This document shows positions 1-8,671 of a stretch of 64,000 bases of DNA, piece after piece. A model generated the notes under the pieces. It searched no databases. It was not told where the DNA came from and was given only the letters and a program-made list of their open reading frames with translations. A program made the position numbers and the translations under genes. The DNA comes from Luminiphilus sp. (GTDB lineage Bacteria > Pseudomonadota > Gammaproteobacteria > Pseudomonadales > Halieaceae), in the NCBI GenBank assembly GCA_029242325.1, contig JAQWUD010000007.1, positions 19,458-83,457 of the forward strand, in the 5' to 3' direction. Within the stretch, counting starts at the first letter, position 1. Each line of letters starts with the position of its first letter.

Positions 1-459
1 GGCTTGATTCTGGCGGTGCATGGCGCTGACTTTTTAGCCTCTACTCAACTGCCAGCCTGGGTATTGCTGACCGCCATTATTCTCATTTCCGCATTGCTCA
101 ATTTGTTTGTCGGCTCGGCCAGCGCCAAATGGGCACTGATCGCCCCGGTGATGGTGCCAATGCTGATGCTGCTGGGCATTTCGCCCGAAATGGCCACCGC
201 CGCCTATCGAGTGGGCGACAGCGCAACCAATATCATCACGCCATTGATGGTGTACTTCCCGTTGATCCTGATTTTTTGCCAGCGTTGGCAACAGAGCTTT
301 GGGCTGGGCAGTCTAGCGGCCACCATGTTGCCCTACTCGGTTGGCCTCATGGTCGCGGGGTTACTTATGACCATCGGTTGGGTAGTATTGGACATTCCAT
401 TAGGTCCGGGCGCTGGGGTATTTATTGATGTGCCGGGCGCCCATCTGACCGGCGGGTAG
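1..459 (+). CDS. AbgT-family transporter, C-terminal part (gene cut by window start)
   Basis: The open frame runs in from the first base, so only the last 152 residues are present. The fragment is very hydrophobic, with about four membrane segments. It holds the conserved polar stretch around 'GSASAKWALIAPVMVPM' and the 'RVGDSATNIITPLM' motif typical of the AbgT (p-aminobenzoyl-glutamate) family, whose members import p-aminobenzoyl-glutamate or act as drug or antimetabolite exporters. The substrate cannot be read from this fragment. It is followed by a PhyH-type dioxygenase on the same strand after a short gap; no operon signal was found. The family call is good; the direction of transport is open. 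Confidence 0.85.
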   Translation, partial: GLILAVHGADFLASTQLPAWVLLTAIILISALLNLFVGSASAKWALIAPVMVPMLMLLGISPEMATAAYRVGDSATNIITPLMVYFPLILIFCQRWQQSFGLGSLAATMLPYSVGLMVAGLLMTIGWVVLDIPLGPGAGVFIDVPGAHLTGG

Positions 460-536
460 CTATATCACGCGCACACGGCAAGCGATCCGGTACCGGTTCT
501 GGCTAGTAGCGCCAGCATAGATGTTGAGGACTTAAT

Positions 537-1388
537 ATAGCGCACATAACGCACCTCGCCTCGGATTGTCATACTGATGACCTCATCGAGGTACTGGAGC
601 GCGATGGGGCCGCGATCGTTGACGGCTTTGTCAGTGACACGTGGTTAGCTGAATTCAATCGTGCGATTCAAACCTCGATCAATGAATACGAGCCCTATGA
701 CTATGGCGAGCCCGAGGCGCAGGATTTTCTGGGGCGCCAGACCGTGCGCCTGAACGGACTCATCACCAAGGCGCCAAACTACATCGATCTCATCTCTGAT
801 GACCGGCTACTTGCTGTCATGGACCACTTTCTGGCACCCAACTGCGGTCAGTACCGGCTGAACTCCAGCGAGATCATTGAAATCCACGGTGGCGAGACCG
901 CTCAGGAAATCCACTGGGACGACGTGATTTGGCCGGCCCACTTTTGGGCGCCCGATAAGCTGTTGCAGTTCAATGTGATGGTGGCAGCCACTGACTTCAC
1001 CGAATCTAACGGCGCCACTCAGGTAGTACCGGGCAGTCATACCTGGGATCACGAATCGCGCACAGCCAAGCCCGAGGAAATCACTCAGGCGACAATGAAA
1101 GCGGGCAGCGCCGTGTTCATCCCGGGAAAAACGCTGCATGGTGGTGGCACCAATACCGACGGCACCCAGCGTCGGGCCATTGTGGCGTCGTATGTGCTGG
1201 GTTGGTTACGGACGCAGGAAAATCATTTTCTGCACAACACCATAGAACAAGCGCGAGCGTGGCCTGAGCGAGTGCGCCAACTCTTGGGTTATGACCTGTA
1301 TGCCCACTACGACGAGAACATTCAGGGAGGCCCGCTGGGCTATTATGAATACGGTAGCCCCAGCGCTTTATTTGAGGCGGATGCCTAG
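537..1388 (+). CDS. Phytanoyl-CoA dioxygenase (PhyH) family protein, probable non-canonical start
   Basis: This is a predicted Fe(II)/2-oxoglutarate-dependent oxygenase. The metal triad is visible as the 'EIHWDD' motif (His-x-Asp) and a distal His in 'TLHGGG'. PhyH-like sequence ('VLERDGAAIVDGFV', then 'NGLITKAPNYIDLI') continues upstream of the first GTG in frame (744) to about base 543, with no stop until 525-527. Starting at 744 would delete about 69 residues of recognisable N-terminal domain. No ATG, GTG or TTG lies between 528 and 744 in frame. An ATA at 537 sits 6 bases after a GAGGA (526-530), so the true start may be ATA, or an ATG altered by mutation or sequencing error. From 537 the protein is 283 residues, a normal PhyH length. 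The substrate is unknown. Confidence 0.75.
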   Translation: MAHITHLASDCHTDDLIEVLERDGAAIVDGFVSDTWLAEFNRAIQTSINEYEPYDYGEPEAQDFLGRQTVRLNGLITKAPNYIDLISDDRLLAVMDHFLAPNCGQYRLNSSEIIEIHGGETAQEIHWDDVIWPAHFWAPDKLLQFNVMVAATDFTESNGATQVVPGSHTWDHESRTAKPEEITQATMKAGSAVFIPGKTLHGGGTNTDGTQRRAIVASYVLGWLRTQENHFLHNTIEQARAWPERVRQLLGYDLYAHYDENIQGGPLGYYEYGSPSALFEADA

Positions 1389-1466
1389 GAGTCCAGAGAC
1401 TTGTTGGGGCGAGAGCTGCACCGCAGGCACCAATAACATTCGGGCGATGCGCGATCACCCACACTA

Positions 1467-1492
1467 AAAAGCCCGGCGATTGCCGGGCTTTT
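1467..1492. terminator. Bidirectional rho-independent terminator
   Basis: There is a perfect 7-bp GC stem (gcccggc / gccgggc) with a 4-base loop, flanked by four A's on the left and four T's on the right. It therefore works as an intrinsic terminator on both strands. It lies between the PhyH gene (+) and the thiolase gene (-), which converge on it. Confidence 0.85.
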
Positions 1493-1511
1493 GGACTATC
1501 TAAAGGGGCGC

Positions 1512-2753
1512 TTAGACGCGCTCAATAATGATCGCTGGCGCCATGCCGCCCGCAGCGCACATGGTAATCAGCGCGTAGCGGCTGCCCCGACGCTCAAGCT
1601 CGTCCAGCGCCGTGCCCACCAAAATAGAGCCGGTTGCGCCGATGGGGTGACCCAACGCCATTGCACCGCCATTAATGTTGACCTTTTCTCGATCGAGATC
1701 GAGCCTGCGGATAAAGCGCTCAGCCACAACAGAGAACGCCTCATTGATTTCCCACACGTCGATATCGTCTTTGGCTAGTCCGGCTTTCGTCAGGACTTTC
1801 TCTGCCGCCGGCACCGGCGCATTCAACATCAGCGTGGGACAGTCGCCCATGTTTGCCGTCGCGACAATCCGTGCCCGAGGTGTCATGCCACTTTTTTCCA
1901 TGTAAACCTCTGAGGCCAGCAACAACGCCGCCGCGCCGTCGACCACGCCAGAAGAATTGCCCGCATGATGAATGTGATTAAACTCCGTGATCTCGGGATA
2001 TTTCTGCTGGATCAGAGCGCCGTAGGTAGTGCCCGCCTCGTCGACCGACACGTCTCGCACCATGCTGAAGACCGTTTTCAGCTCCGACAAACCCTCTTTG
2101 GTGGTTTCGGGGCGAGGGAACTCCTCGTGATCCAGCGCGACGGTGCCGTCCGGGTTCTTTACCGTGATCAACGACTTGTCAAAGCGACCCTCAGCGATCG
2201 CCCGCGCAGCGCGTGCCTGACTCACCAACGCCAGGGCATCAACCGCGCCGCGATCAATGCCCTCGAGCGTGGCGATGGCATCGGCACAGACTCCCTGCTG
2301 TGACTGCGGATGCATGGCGCGCAGCGCGAGGTTGCCCGAGTCGATCATCGGCGGCTGGGCAGGATCTGCAATCTGACCGTGGTAGCTCATCATTTCCGTA
2401 CCACCCGCAATCACCAGATCTTCCATGCCAGACATGATCTGCGCCGCGGCGAGGCTCACGGTGGTAATACCTGATCCGCAAAAGCGGTCTAATGTAACGC
2501 CGGAAGAGCGCACATCGTAACCCGCGTTCAGTGCCGCCATACGGCCCAGATCGCCGCCCTGCTTACCCGTTTGAGAGGACGTGCCCCAGATGATGTCGTC
2601 GACCTCTGCCGTATTGAGGTCATTTCGCTCTGCCATCGCTGCGAGCACGGTAGAACCCAAGTAAGAGGGATGCAGATGGGCAAGCGCGCCCTTCCCCACT
2701 TTGCCGATCCCGCGGGGGGTGCGACACGCATCAACAATATAGGCATTTCCCAT
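1512..2753 (-). CDS. Thiolase (acetyl-CoA C-acyltransferase)
   Basis: A 413-residue thiolase, the usual family length. It has the acylated Cys92 in 'LDRFCGSGITTV', the C-terminal 'GHPIGATGS' His motif and the second catalytic Cys in 'CAAGGMAP'. It catalyses thiolytic cleavage or condensation of acyl-CoA in the cytosol. Fatty-acid beta-oxidation or a related degradation is likely, because the next gene upstream on the same strand is an acyl-CoA ligase (stop at 2867, gap about 110 bases). No 3-hydroxyacyl-CoA dehydrogenase or hydratase is adjacent, so chain-length preference and pathway are not fixed. The ATG start fits the conserved N-terminus 'AYIVDACRTPRG'. Confidence 0.92.
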   Translation of the reverse strand: MGNAYIVDACRTPRGIGKVGKGALAHLHPSYLGSTVLAAMAERNDLNTAEVDDIIWGTSSQTGKQGGDLGRMAALNAGYDVRSSGVTLDRFCGSGITTVSLAAAQIMSGMEDLVIAGGTEMMSYHGQIADPAQPPMIDSGNLALRAMHPQSQQGVCADAIATLEGIDRGAVDALALVSQARAARAIAEGRFDKSLITVKNPDGTVALDHEEFPRPETTKEGLSELKTVFSMVRDVSVDEAGTTYGALIQQKYPEITEFNHIHHAGNSSGVVDGAAALLLASEVYMEKSGMTPRARIVATANMGDCPTLMLNAPVPAAEKVLTKAGLAKDDIDVWEINEAFSVVAERFIRRLDLDREKVNINGGAMALGHPIGATGSILVGTALDELERRGSRYALITMCAAGGMAPAIIIERV

Positions 2754-2866
2754 GGTCTTTCTCCTGAAACATCTGGCTGTGGCGCCCGATGGCGCCTGTT
2801 ATGACTATTAAGGGCTGCCGCAGCAGCAAAAACGAACCCGCACGCTACTTGGCGCGGTGAGGGGGG

Positions 2867-4456
2867 TCAAGTATCTGATACCAGCTGGCGCAGTGCGGTT
2901 TTCAGAATCTTGCCGATGTGGCTACGGGGTAGCTCATCGAGCTGCTGGAGCGCCGAGATGCGCTGGGTTTTGCCCAGCTCGGTATTGGCGCGAGCACAGA
3001 CCGCGGGAAGATCCAGCTCAACCCCGCCAGCCGCGACCACAAACCCCAGCGGCGTCTCGCCCCATTGCTTAGAGGGGATGCCGATCACGGCCGCATCCAC
3101 CACCTCGGGCTGCTTAAGCAGGGCCTCCTCGAGATCACGGGGATAAATGTTGAAGCCGCCGGAAATGATCATGTCCTTAGAGCGGCCCAGCAGGGTGACG
3201 AAGCCGTCTTTGTCGACGCGGCCGATATCACCCATGCGCTGCCAACGCTCACCGTTGTCGTCGTACCAACTGGCCTCTTCGGTTTTTTGGGGTTGGTTCT
3301 GGTAGCCCGACATCATGGTGGTCGAGCGGCCCACCAGCTCGCCAATCTCACCCGCGGGCAGCCTATTCAATTGCTCGTCAATCGTGAGCACCTCGCTCCC
3401 GCCCCAGGGGATGCCCACGGTGTGGAGCTTGTCGAGGTTGGTATCGGCGCGGAGTAGGCACACCACGCCGCCCTCGGTCATGGAGTAGATCTCGATCAAG
3501 GCCCCCGGCATGCGGCGCACTACCTCGGCCTTGAGTTCCGCCGAAAACGGTGCGCTGGTGCAGTATTTCAGGGCCAGGCTTGAGAGGTCGTATTCATCGA
3601 AGTACGGGAAGTCCATCAAGCGCTGATACTGCACCGGCACCAGAATCGTATGCGTTGCCCGATGTTGCCGGGCCAACTCCAGCCAGCGGGCGCAATCAAA
3701 CTTGCGCATCAGCACCGCGGTGCCACCGTAGGCCATGGTGGCCACAAAAATTCCTAACGTGGTGTTGGAGTACATCGGCGTTGACAGCAACGTGGCTTGC
3801 CCAACGGCGCCCAACCCGCTCTCCTCACCAATGGCCATTTGATACCAGCGCATCTGACGGCTGTGCACGATCCCTTTTGGGGTGCCAGTGGTACCACTGG
3901 AATAAATAATGTTGTAGGGATCCTCAGGCCCAGTGACGACCTCGGTCGGCGCGACACCTTCGTTGGCCATCCAGTCAAGCAGGAAGGGAGCGCCGGCTGA
4001 TTCATCAGCCGCGTCGATCATCACGTGGCGCAAGGCAGGCAGTCCCACACCACTATCCGCCAGCTCGGCCCGCTTGATGTGGTCGATAAACAGGTGTCCT
4101 GCGCCGCTGTCCGCCATCATGGCCGCTAGCTGTTGCGGTGTGGCCGATGTGGTGAGCGGCGCGGCGCACCCGCCTGCAATAATCGCCGCGAGATACACCA
4201 AGGCATAGCGGACAGTCGTAGTACCCAGAATAGACACGGCCTGACCCTTCCCAAGCCCTTCTGCTTGTAATTGGGCAGCGATGCGATTTACCAGCGCAGC
4301 TGCCTCGGCCCAAGTCAGCTTCTCCTCCCCGTCGTCCAGTGCAATGCGATCTGGCTGGTTCAGGGCATGGGCATTTATGAGCCAAGCCAACTGCCCAAAA
4401 GGCTGCTTCAAATATTCTATCGTGCCAGGATGCGGCGCGGGGGTATCTGGAGTCAT
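2867..4456 (-). CDS. AMP-dependent acyl-CoA synthetase/ligase
   Basis: A 529-residue adenylate-forming enzyme. The AMP-binding loop 'YSSGTTGTPKG' lies at about residues 185-195, the hinge/A8 region is 'GRSKDMIISGGFNIYP', and a C-terminal catalytic Lys is seen in 'HIGKILKTALR'. It activates a carboxylic acid to acyl-AMP and then acyl-CoA. The ATG start is preceded by GAGGA at 5 bases. It lies between rhlE (74 bases upstream) and the thiolase, all on the minus strand; ligase plus thiolase suggests a small acid-degradation unit. The acid cannot be named from sequence; short aliphatic and aryl acids are both possible. Confidence 0.9.
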   Translation of the reverse strand: MTPDTPAPHPGTIEYLKQPFGQLAWLINAHALNQPDRIALDDGEEKLTWAEAAALVNRIAAQLQAEGLGKGQAVSILGTTTVRYALVYLAAIIAGGCAAPLTTSATPQQLAAMMADSGAGHLFIDHIKRAELADSGVGLPALRHVMIDAADESAGAPFLLDWMANEGVAPTEVVTGPEDPYNIIYSSGTTGTPKGIVHSRQMRWYQMAIGEESGLGAVGQATLLSTPMYSNTTLGIFVATMAYGGTAVLMRKFDCARWLELARQHRATHTILVPVQYQRLMDFPYFDEYDLSSLALKYCTSAPFSAELKAEVVRRMPGALIEIYSMTEGGVVCLLRADTNLDKLHTVGIPWGGSEVLTIDEQLNRLPAGEIGELVGRSTTMMSGYQNQPQKTEEASWYDDNGERWQRMGDIGRVDKDGFVTLLGRSKDMIISGGFNIYPRDLEEALLKQPEVVDAAVIGIPSKQWGETPLGFVVAAGGVELDLPAVCARANTELGKTQRISALQQLDELPRSHIGKILKTALRQLVSDT

Positions 4457-4530
4457 GGAATCCTCGGGTACATATCACTTTCAATCAGGCTGACAGCGTT
4501 GTACCACGAGAAGTTTGGCTATGGCAGAGC

Positions 4531-5832
4531 CTAGGCTCGGGCGCGCGAGGGCCTTCTGTTCTGACCACCGCGTCTCGCTGGCTGACCATCGCCGTTTGAG
4601 GAGGACGCACCTCGGCGCTGATGGGCACCGGTTTTTGCCTTTGCTTTTCTCGGAGGGCGCTTACCGCTTGTTTTGACCTCTTTTGTGGGGAGTCGGTGCT
4701 CAGGCTCAAACCCGTCTATCTCCTGGCGCGGTATCGACTTCTTGATCAGCTTCTCGATCTTTTGTAGCTGCGATACCTCATCAGCGCTAACCAGTGACAG
4801 TGCGATACCTGTCTCTCCTGCGCGACCGGTACGACCAATACGGTGTACATAATCTTCTGCCACGTGAGGCAGATCAAAGTTCACCACCCGCGGCAACTGC
4901 TGAATATCAATACCTCGCGCCGCAATATCAGTTGCAACCAGCACCTGCAGCCGGCCATCCTTGAACTGCTTCAGTGAGCGTGTCCGGGCACCTTGCTTTT
5001 TATCGCCATGAATCGAGTCACTGCTGATGCCCGCTTTGGATAACTGACGCGAGATCTTGTCCGCACCATATTTGGTTCTGGAAAACACCAGCACCTGGCC
5101 CCATTGCTCACTCTGCACAAGATGCTTGAGTAAATCTGTTTTTCGCGCCTTATCGACGGAGTAAACCTGCTGATCTATGCGGCTCACGGTGGTATTGGCT
5201 GGGGTCACCTGTATTTTCTGCGGCTTATGCAAAAACTCTCCTGCCAACCCCTCGATATCACGTGAGAAAGTCGCGGAGAACATGAGTGTCTGACGCTTTG
5301 CCGGCAGTTCGGCATGGACTCTTCTCATGGCCGGGATGAAACCCATATCAAGCATCCTGTCGGCCTCATCCAACACCCACATTTTCACATGGTCTAGGCG
5401 CAGCGCGCCCTGCCCCAGAAGGTCCAGTAAGCGACCAGGCGTGGCAACCAGAACATCGGTTCCCCTAGCGAGGTTTCGTATCTGGGGGCGAATATTGACG
5501 CCGCCGCAGACCATTTGGCTGTTGAGCTTGATACCCGAGCCGTAAGATTTGATTGAATCGGCAATCTGGGCTGCCAACTCACGAGTTGGCGTGAGAATCA
5601 GACACGTCACGTCTTTGGGCCCCGGTCGACCCGCACCTTTTAACAACTGCAGTATTGGCAGTGTGAAAGCCGCGGTTTTTCCCGTTCCCGTTTGGGCCGC
5701 AGCCATTAAGTCACCGCCGGCGAGCACAAGTGGAATCGCCTTGGCCTGAATCGGCGATGGCTTCTCGTAACCCTTGGCAGTAATATTTTGAATAAGCTTG
5801 GTATTCAGACCCAGCTCGCTGAATGCGGTCAT
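4531..5832 (-). CDS. rhlE: DEAD-box ATP-dependent RNA helicase, RhlE type
   Basis: A 433-residue helicase with all core motifs in order: Q motif near residues 4-29, Walker A 'AQTGTGKT' at 46-53, 'PTRELAAQ', DEAD box 'VLDEADRMLDMGF', 'SAT', and 'HRIGRTGRAG'. The last 60 or so residues form a basic, Arg/Lys/Gly-rich tail typical of RhlE-type proteins that bind RNA without sequence preference. Known roles of RhlE are in ribosome assembly and RNA turnover. It begins the minus-strand run followed by the ligase and thiolase genes, but functional linkage to them is unlikely. Confidence 0.93.
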   Translation of the reverse strand: MTAFSELGLNTKLIQNITAKGYEKPSPIQAKAIPLVLAGGDLMAAAQTGTGKTAAFTLPILQLLKGAGRPGPKDVTCLILTPTRELAAQIADSIKSYGSGIKLNSQMVCGGVNIRPQIRNLARGTDVLVATPGRLLDLLGQGALRLDHVKMWVLDEADRMLDMGFIPAMRRVHAELPAKRQTLMFSATFSRDIEGLAGEFLHKPQKIQVTPANTTVSRIDQQVYSVDKARKTDLLKHLVQSEQWGQVLVFSRTKYGADKISRQLSKAGISSDSIHGDKKQGARTRSLKQFKDGRLQVLVATDIAARGIDIQQLPRVVNFDLPHVAEDYVHRIGRTGRAGETGIALSLVSADEVSQLQKIEKLIKKSIPRQEIDGFEPEHRLPTKEVKTSGKRPPRKAKAKTGAHQRRGASSSNGDGQPARRGGQNRRPSRARA

Positions 5833-6131
5833 TGTTAGCTCTATTTTAGGTGTCGCAAGACAGGAAAGGAGTCAGGCTGCGCGACGTGCTCACAGACCCT
5901 GACGAATCGCGCGAAGTATGAGTGGGTCAGCCCACAATACAAGCTTTATTTCGCTGTACTATCTACTGGTTAAGCAAGCTACTCGCTGTATGCGTGTTGG
6001 CAGAGGCTTTCGCACTAGTGAGTGTTCACGCAACCCAAGCGCTCTTACTTAGGTGATGGGAGCCCGCACCGAAGTGGGAGCAAGCCGCTGTAGCCTGAAT
6101 CCAAAAAAAGTGTCGCACGCAATGGCTTAGC
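5833..6131. other. Intergenic region with no recognised gene
   Basis: About 300 bases between the start of rhlE and the end of the MFS gene, both on the minus strand. It must hold the rhlE leader and promoter. A short 5-bp hairpin (gtggg/cccac, 5922-5935) is the only inverted repeat noticed, and it has no T-run. No ORF with a ribosome-binding site was found. Confidence 0.5.
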
Positions 6132-7499
6132 TTATGAGGTTTGCTTGATCGCAGAGTGGCCGCGCCACATCAGCAACAGCGCCAAGGGCAGAAAAACCGC
6201 ACCTACAAGTGAAAGTGACGCACCAACTGCCTGTGCATCCTGAAAGATATAATCAGTCGCCAGCGCCACACTGGCGGGACCCAACGCCAAGCCGATCAAA
6301 TTTGTGCTCAGCACATAACAACCCGCCATCAACCCCCGCATTTCGTTGGGGGAGGCGTTCTGCAGGCCGGTGGCGAACAACGCCAAAGGAAAGGTCACAA
6401 GATAACTTGCCCCGGCAATGAGTATCAGCGCCGAAGCGAGCGACTCAGCCAAACCTGCCGCAATGATTACGGGCAAAAGAAGGCAGGTAGATACGATCGA
6501 TGCAATCAGCGGGGCGCGGGCGCCATGACCACGCTGCGCCAGCCAGCGTGACATCACCGGACCACTCAATACTCCTGCCGAGCCCGCTACCAGTGCAATC
6601 GCGCCGTAGTAACGCCCCGCCTGTAAGATCTCGAGACCGTGCACGCGGATCAACAAGCTCGGTACCCACGCTTGCAAGGCATACAAAACCAAAACGATGA
6701 ACGGTGCGCCCAACAGGTAGGCGCCAAATATTCCCCGTCGGGGCCGCACATAGTGCAGAACCTCTGTCCAACTCAAGGAACTGGCAGTTTGAGAGAGCCG
6801 CTCGGTACGCTGAGGCTCTCTCAGCACCGGTAGCAGACACACCATGCACAACCCCGGGATCGCCACCAGCATAAAAGTGAGCTGCCACGGCGCCAACACT
6901 CCCATGATTGGCACTTCGATGACGCCCAATCCGCTTGCCCAACTCACCACTTCGGCGCCCAATATGAGCGAGAGTCCTCCACCTAAATAAGGCCCCATCA
7001 AAAAGATACTCACCGGGAGTGCACGTTTTTCTTCGGGGAAGTAGTCTGCCAATAGCGACCACGAGGCGGGTGTCACACTCGCTTCACCCGCCCCGACACC
7101 CATGCGCGCTGCCCCCAACTGCCAGAAGTTTTTGGCCAAGCCACAGCTCACACAACTCACCGTCCAAACGAGAATGCCGATCACCAACACGCGGATACGG
7201 TTGGCGCGGTCCACCACACGGCCAAGCGGAATACTCAATATGACGTACGGCAGCACAAATGCCAGACCCTGAAGAAAGCTGACCTCCGAATCCGACAAAG
7301 ACAGGTCGCTACGTATCGGGTCGACGAGCAGGTTAATGATTTGCCGATCGATAAACGAAAACGTGTAAGTTGCCGTTAAGAGCGCAAGCGTCCACCACGC
7401 TGCCGCCTGTCCGTTGCACCGGTTACTGGATAACATGCATTCGCAACGCTGATTCATCAGCACGCTGACGATCGTGTAATCGCCCCTTGGCGTCGCCAT
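6132..7499 (-). CDS. MFS transporter
   Basis: A polytopic membrane protein of up to 455 residues with about 12 hydrophobic segments. The first helix carries 'FSFIDRQIINLL', which resembles the spinster/hexuronate-type branch of the major facilitator superfamily. The loop 2-3 signature appears as 'GRVVDRANRIRVL'. Three in-frame starts are possible (7499, 7457, 7436); the first 21 residues look poorly conserved, and none has a strong ribosome-binding site, so the true start may be 7457 or 7436. It stands alone on the minus strand, divergent from the VOC gene at 7570. The substrate is unknown. Confidence 0.88.
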   Translation of the reverse strand: MATPRGDYTIVSVLMNQRCECMLSSNRCNGQAAAWWTLALLTATYTFSFIDRQIINLLVDPIRSDLSLSDSEVSFLQGLAFVLPYVILSIPLGRVVDRANRIRVLVIGILVWTVSCVSCGLAKNFWQLGAARMGVGAGEASVTPASWSLLADYFPEEKRALPVSIFLMGPYLGGGLSLILGAEVVSWASGLGVIEVPIMGVLAPWQLTFMLVAIPGLCMVCLLPVLREPQRTERLSQTASSLSWTEVLHYVRPRRGIFGAYLLGAPFIVLVLYALQAWVPSLLIRVHGLEILQAGRYYGAIALVAGSAGVLSGPVMSRWLAQRGHGARAPLIASIVSTCLLLPVIIAAGLAESLASALILIAGASYLVTFPLALFATGLQNASPNEMRGLMAGCYVLSTNLIGLALGPASVALATDYIFQDAQAVGASLSLVGAVFLPLALLLMWRGHSAIKQTS

Positions 7500-7569
7500 T
7501 CAGGATCATTTGCCTATTCTGATTGTGCTGCCATAGAGCGCAGGTCACAGACTAGCAGAGGATGGCAAC

Positions 7570-8085
7570 ATGACGACAGAGCGCATTATTCAAAACGCCT
7601 ACTATGTTTCGGATATTGATGAGGGCATCGCGCTATTCCACCGGTTTTGGGGAATCGGGCCTTTTTTTGTAAGGCGCCACATCGAACTGGAGAATGTGAC
7701 GTATCGGGGGTCAGCCTCGGAGCTGGATATTTCGGCCGCCTACACGCAGTCAGGCGACATAATGATAGAGCTGGTGACGCAACATAACGATGCGCCATCA
7801 ATATTCAGGGATCGATTCGCAGTGAACGAATCGGGCTTTCATCATGTTGCGCTTGATTTCGGAGACCATGATGCCAGGGTCGGTCACTTCAACGGGCTCG
7901 GTTTTGCATCAGTCACGAGTTTTAACACCGGTGAGGGTCGCGGCGCGACTTATTTGGATACCTTTGATTTACTCGGACACGCCACTGAGATCTACCGCGT
8001 GAACGACAGCCTGAGAAGGCTCTACGCCATAGTCAGGAGCGCGGCCGAAACCTGGGATGGACAGGATCTGACTGTCGAGCTCTAG
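7570..8085 (+). CDS. VOC (glyoxalase/bleomycin-resistance fold) family protein
   Basis: A 171-residue protein with two beta-alpha-beta-beta-beta modules. The first begins 'IIQNAYYVSDIDEGIALF' and the second 'FHHVALDFGDHDA'; the His residues and 'GHATEIYR' near the end suit metal ligands of the vicinal-oxygen-chelate fold. An ATG start follows GAGG. VOC proteins include dioxygenases, isomerases and lyases, so the reaction is not assigned. It is followed after a few bases by the convergent cupin fragment. Confidence 0.8.
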   Translation: MTTERIIQNAYYVSDIDEGIALFHRFWGIGPFFVRRHIELENVTYRGSASELDISAAYTQSGDIMIELVTQHNDAPSIFRDRFAVNESGFHHVALDFGDHDARVGHFNGLGFASVTSFNTGEGRGATYLDTFDLLGHATEIYRVNDSLRRLYAIVRSAAETWDGQDLTVEL

Positions 8086-8106
8086 TCAGCAAAGAGGCTA
8101 CTTTGC

Positions 8107-8334
8107 TTACAATCCCGAGCCGTCCGCCGAATAAATGACCCAAATTTTGCGATAGCCACTGGTCTCCCACACCCCCGTCCATTCCTTTGGAATGGTCACC
8201 GCCTCTCCGGCGTTCACGGTGACCGCAGACCCATCAGCAGAGGTGAGCGTCACGCTGCCTTCGAGAAAAAGCATGAACTCGTCAACGCCGTAGGGCTCGG
8301 TAATATCGAAGCGTTGCGAACCAGCCTTGTACAT
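8107..8334 (-). CDS. Cupin-domain protein, N-terminally truncated or frameshifted
   Basis: These 75 residues match only the second half of a small cupin_3-type domain: 'YGVDEFMLFLEGSVTL', 'GEAVTIPKEWTGVWE', 'YRKIWVIY'. The first in-frame ATG (8334) has no good ribosome-binding site, and domain-like sequence continues a few codons upstream ('GRFASS') before a stop at 8389-8391. In a different frame, a GTG at 8405 follows a perfect AAAGGAGA (8413-8420, spacing 7) and opens a signal-peptide-like stretch (Val-Lys-Lys, then hydrophobic to about residue 21). This looks like a secreted cupin whose N-terminal part was lost or shifted by an indel near 8340-8360. Compare the intact cupin at 15519. Confidence 0.55.
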   Translation of the reverse strand: MYKAGSQRFDITEPYGVDEFMLFLEGSVTLTSADGSAVTVNAGEAVTIPKEWTGVWETSGYRKIWVIYSADGSGL

Positions 8335-8671
8335 GCTCGACGCAAACCTGCCAACAACATGACACTCAAGTAGATTTTGAAACCTGAACTAAGCAATTTT
8401 TTCACCTTTCAATCTCCTTTTACCTGTCAGAACAAAAACTCATCTTACCGAGCGCCCAGTGCAGTGTTCGTAAGTTTATTTTTTAATGTCACACCACAGC
8501 AAACAAAAGCACGGCTCTCAGGCACCACACGAGGAGCGATCTTCTCAACCTGTATTCAAGAATACATTAGCAGCGAATATTGGGGGTGCCTGTCCAGCAT
8601 CAGTGCGCGCGCGGCATATGAGATAGACTCCTGTCATCGACACAATGTCTTGCTCATTGATTGGTTACTCT
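8335..8671. other. Intergenic region upstream of the sulfatase, with remnant start of the cupin gene
   Basis: On the minus strand this stretch holds a strong ribosome-binding site and the signal-peptide-like start (GTG at 8405) described for the cupin. On the plus strand it must hold the sulfatase promoter. No convincing -35/-10 pair or other gene was recognised. Confidence 0.45.
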
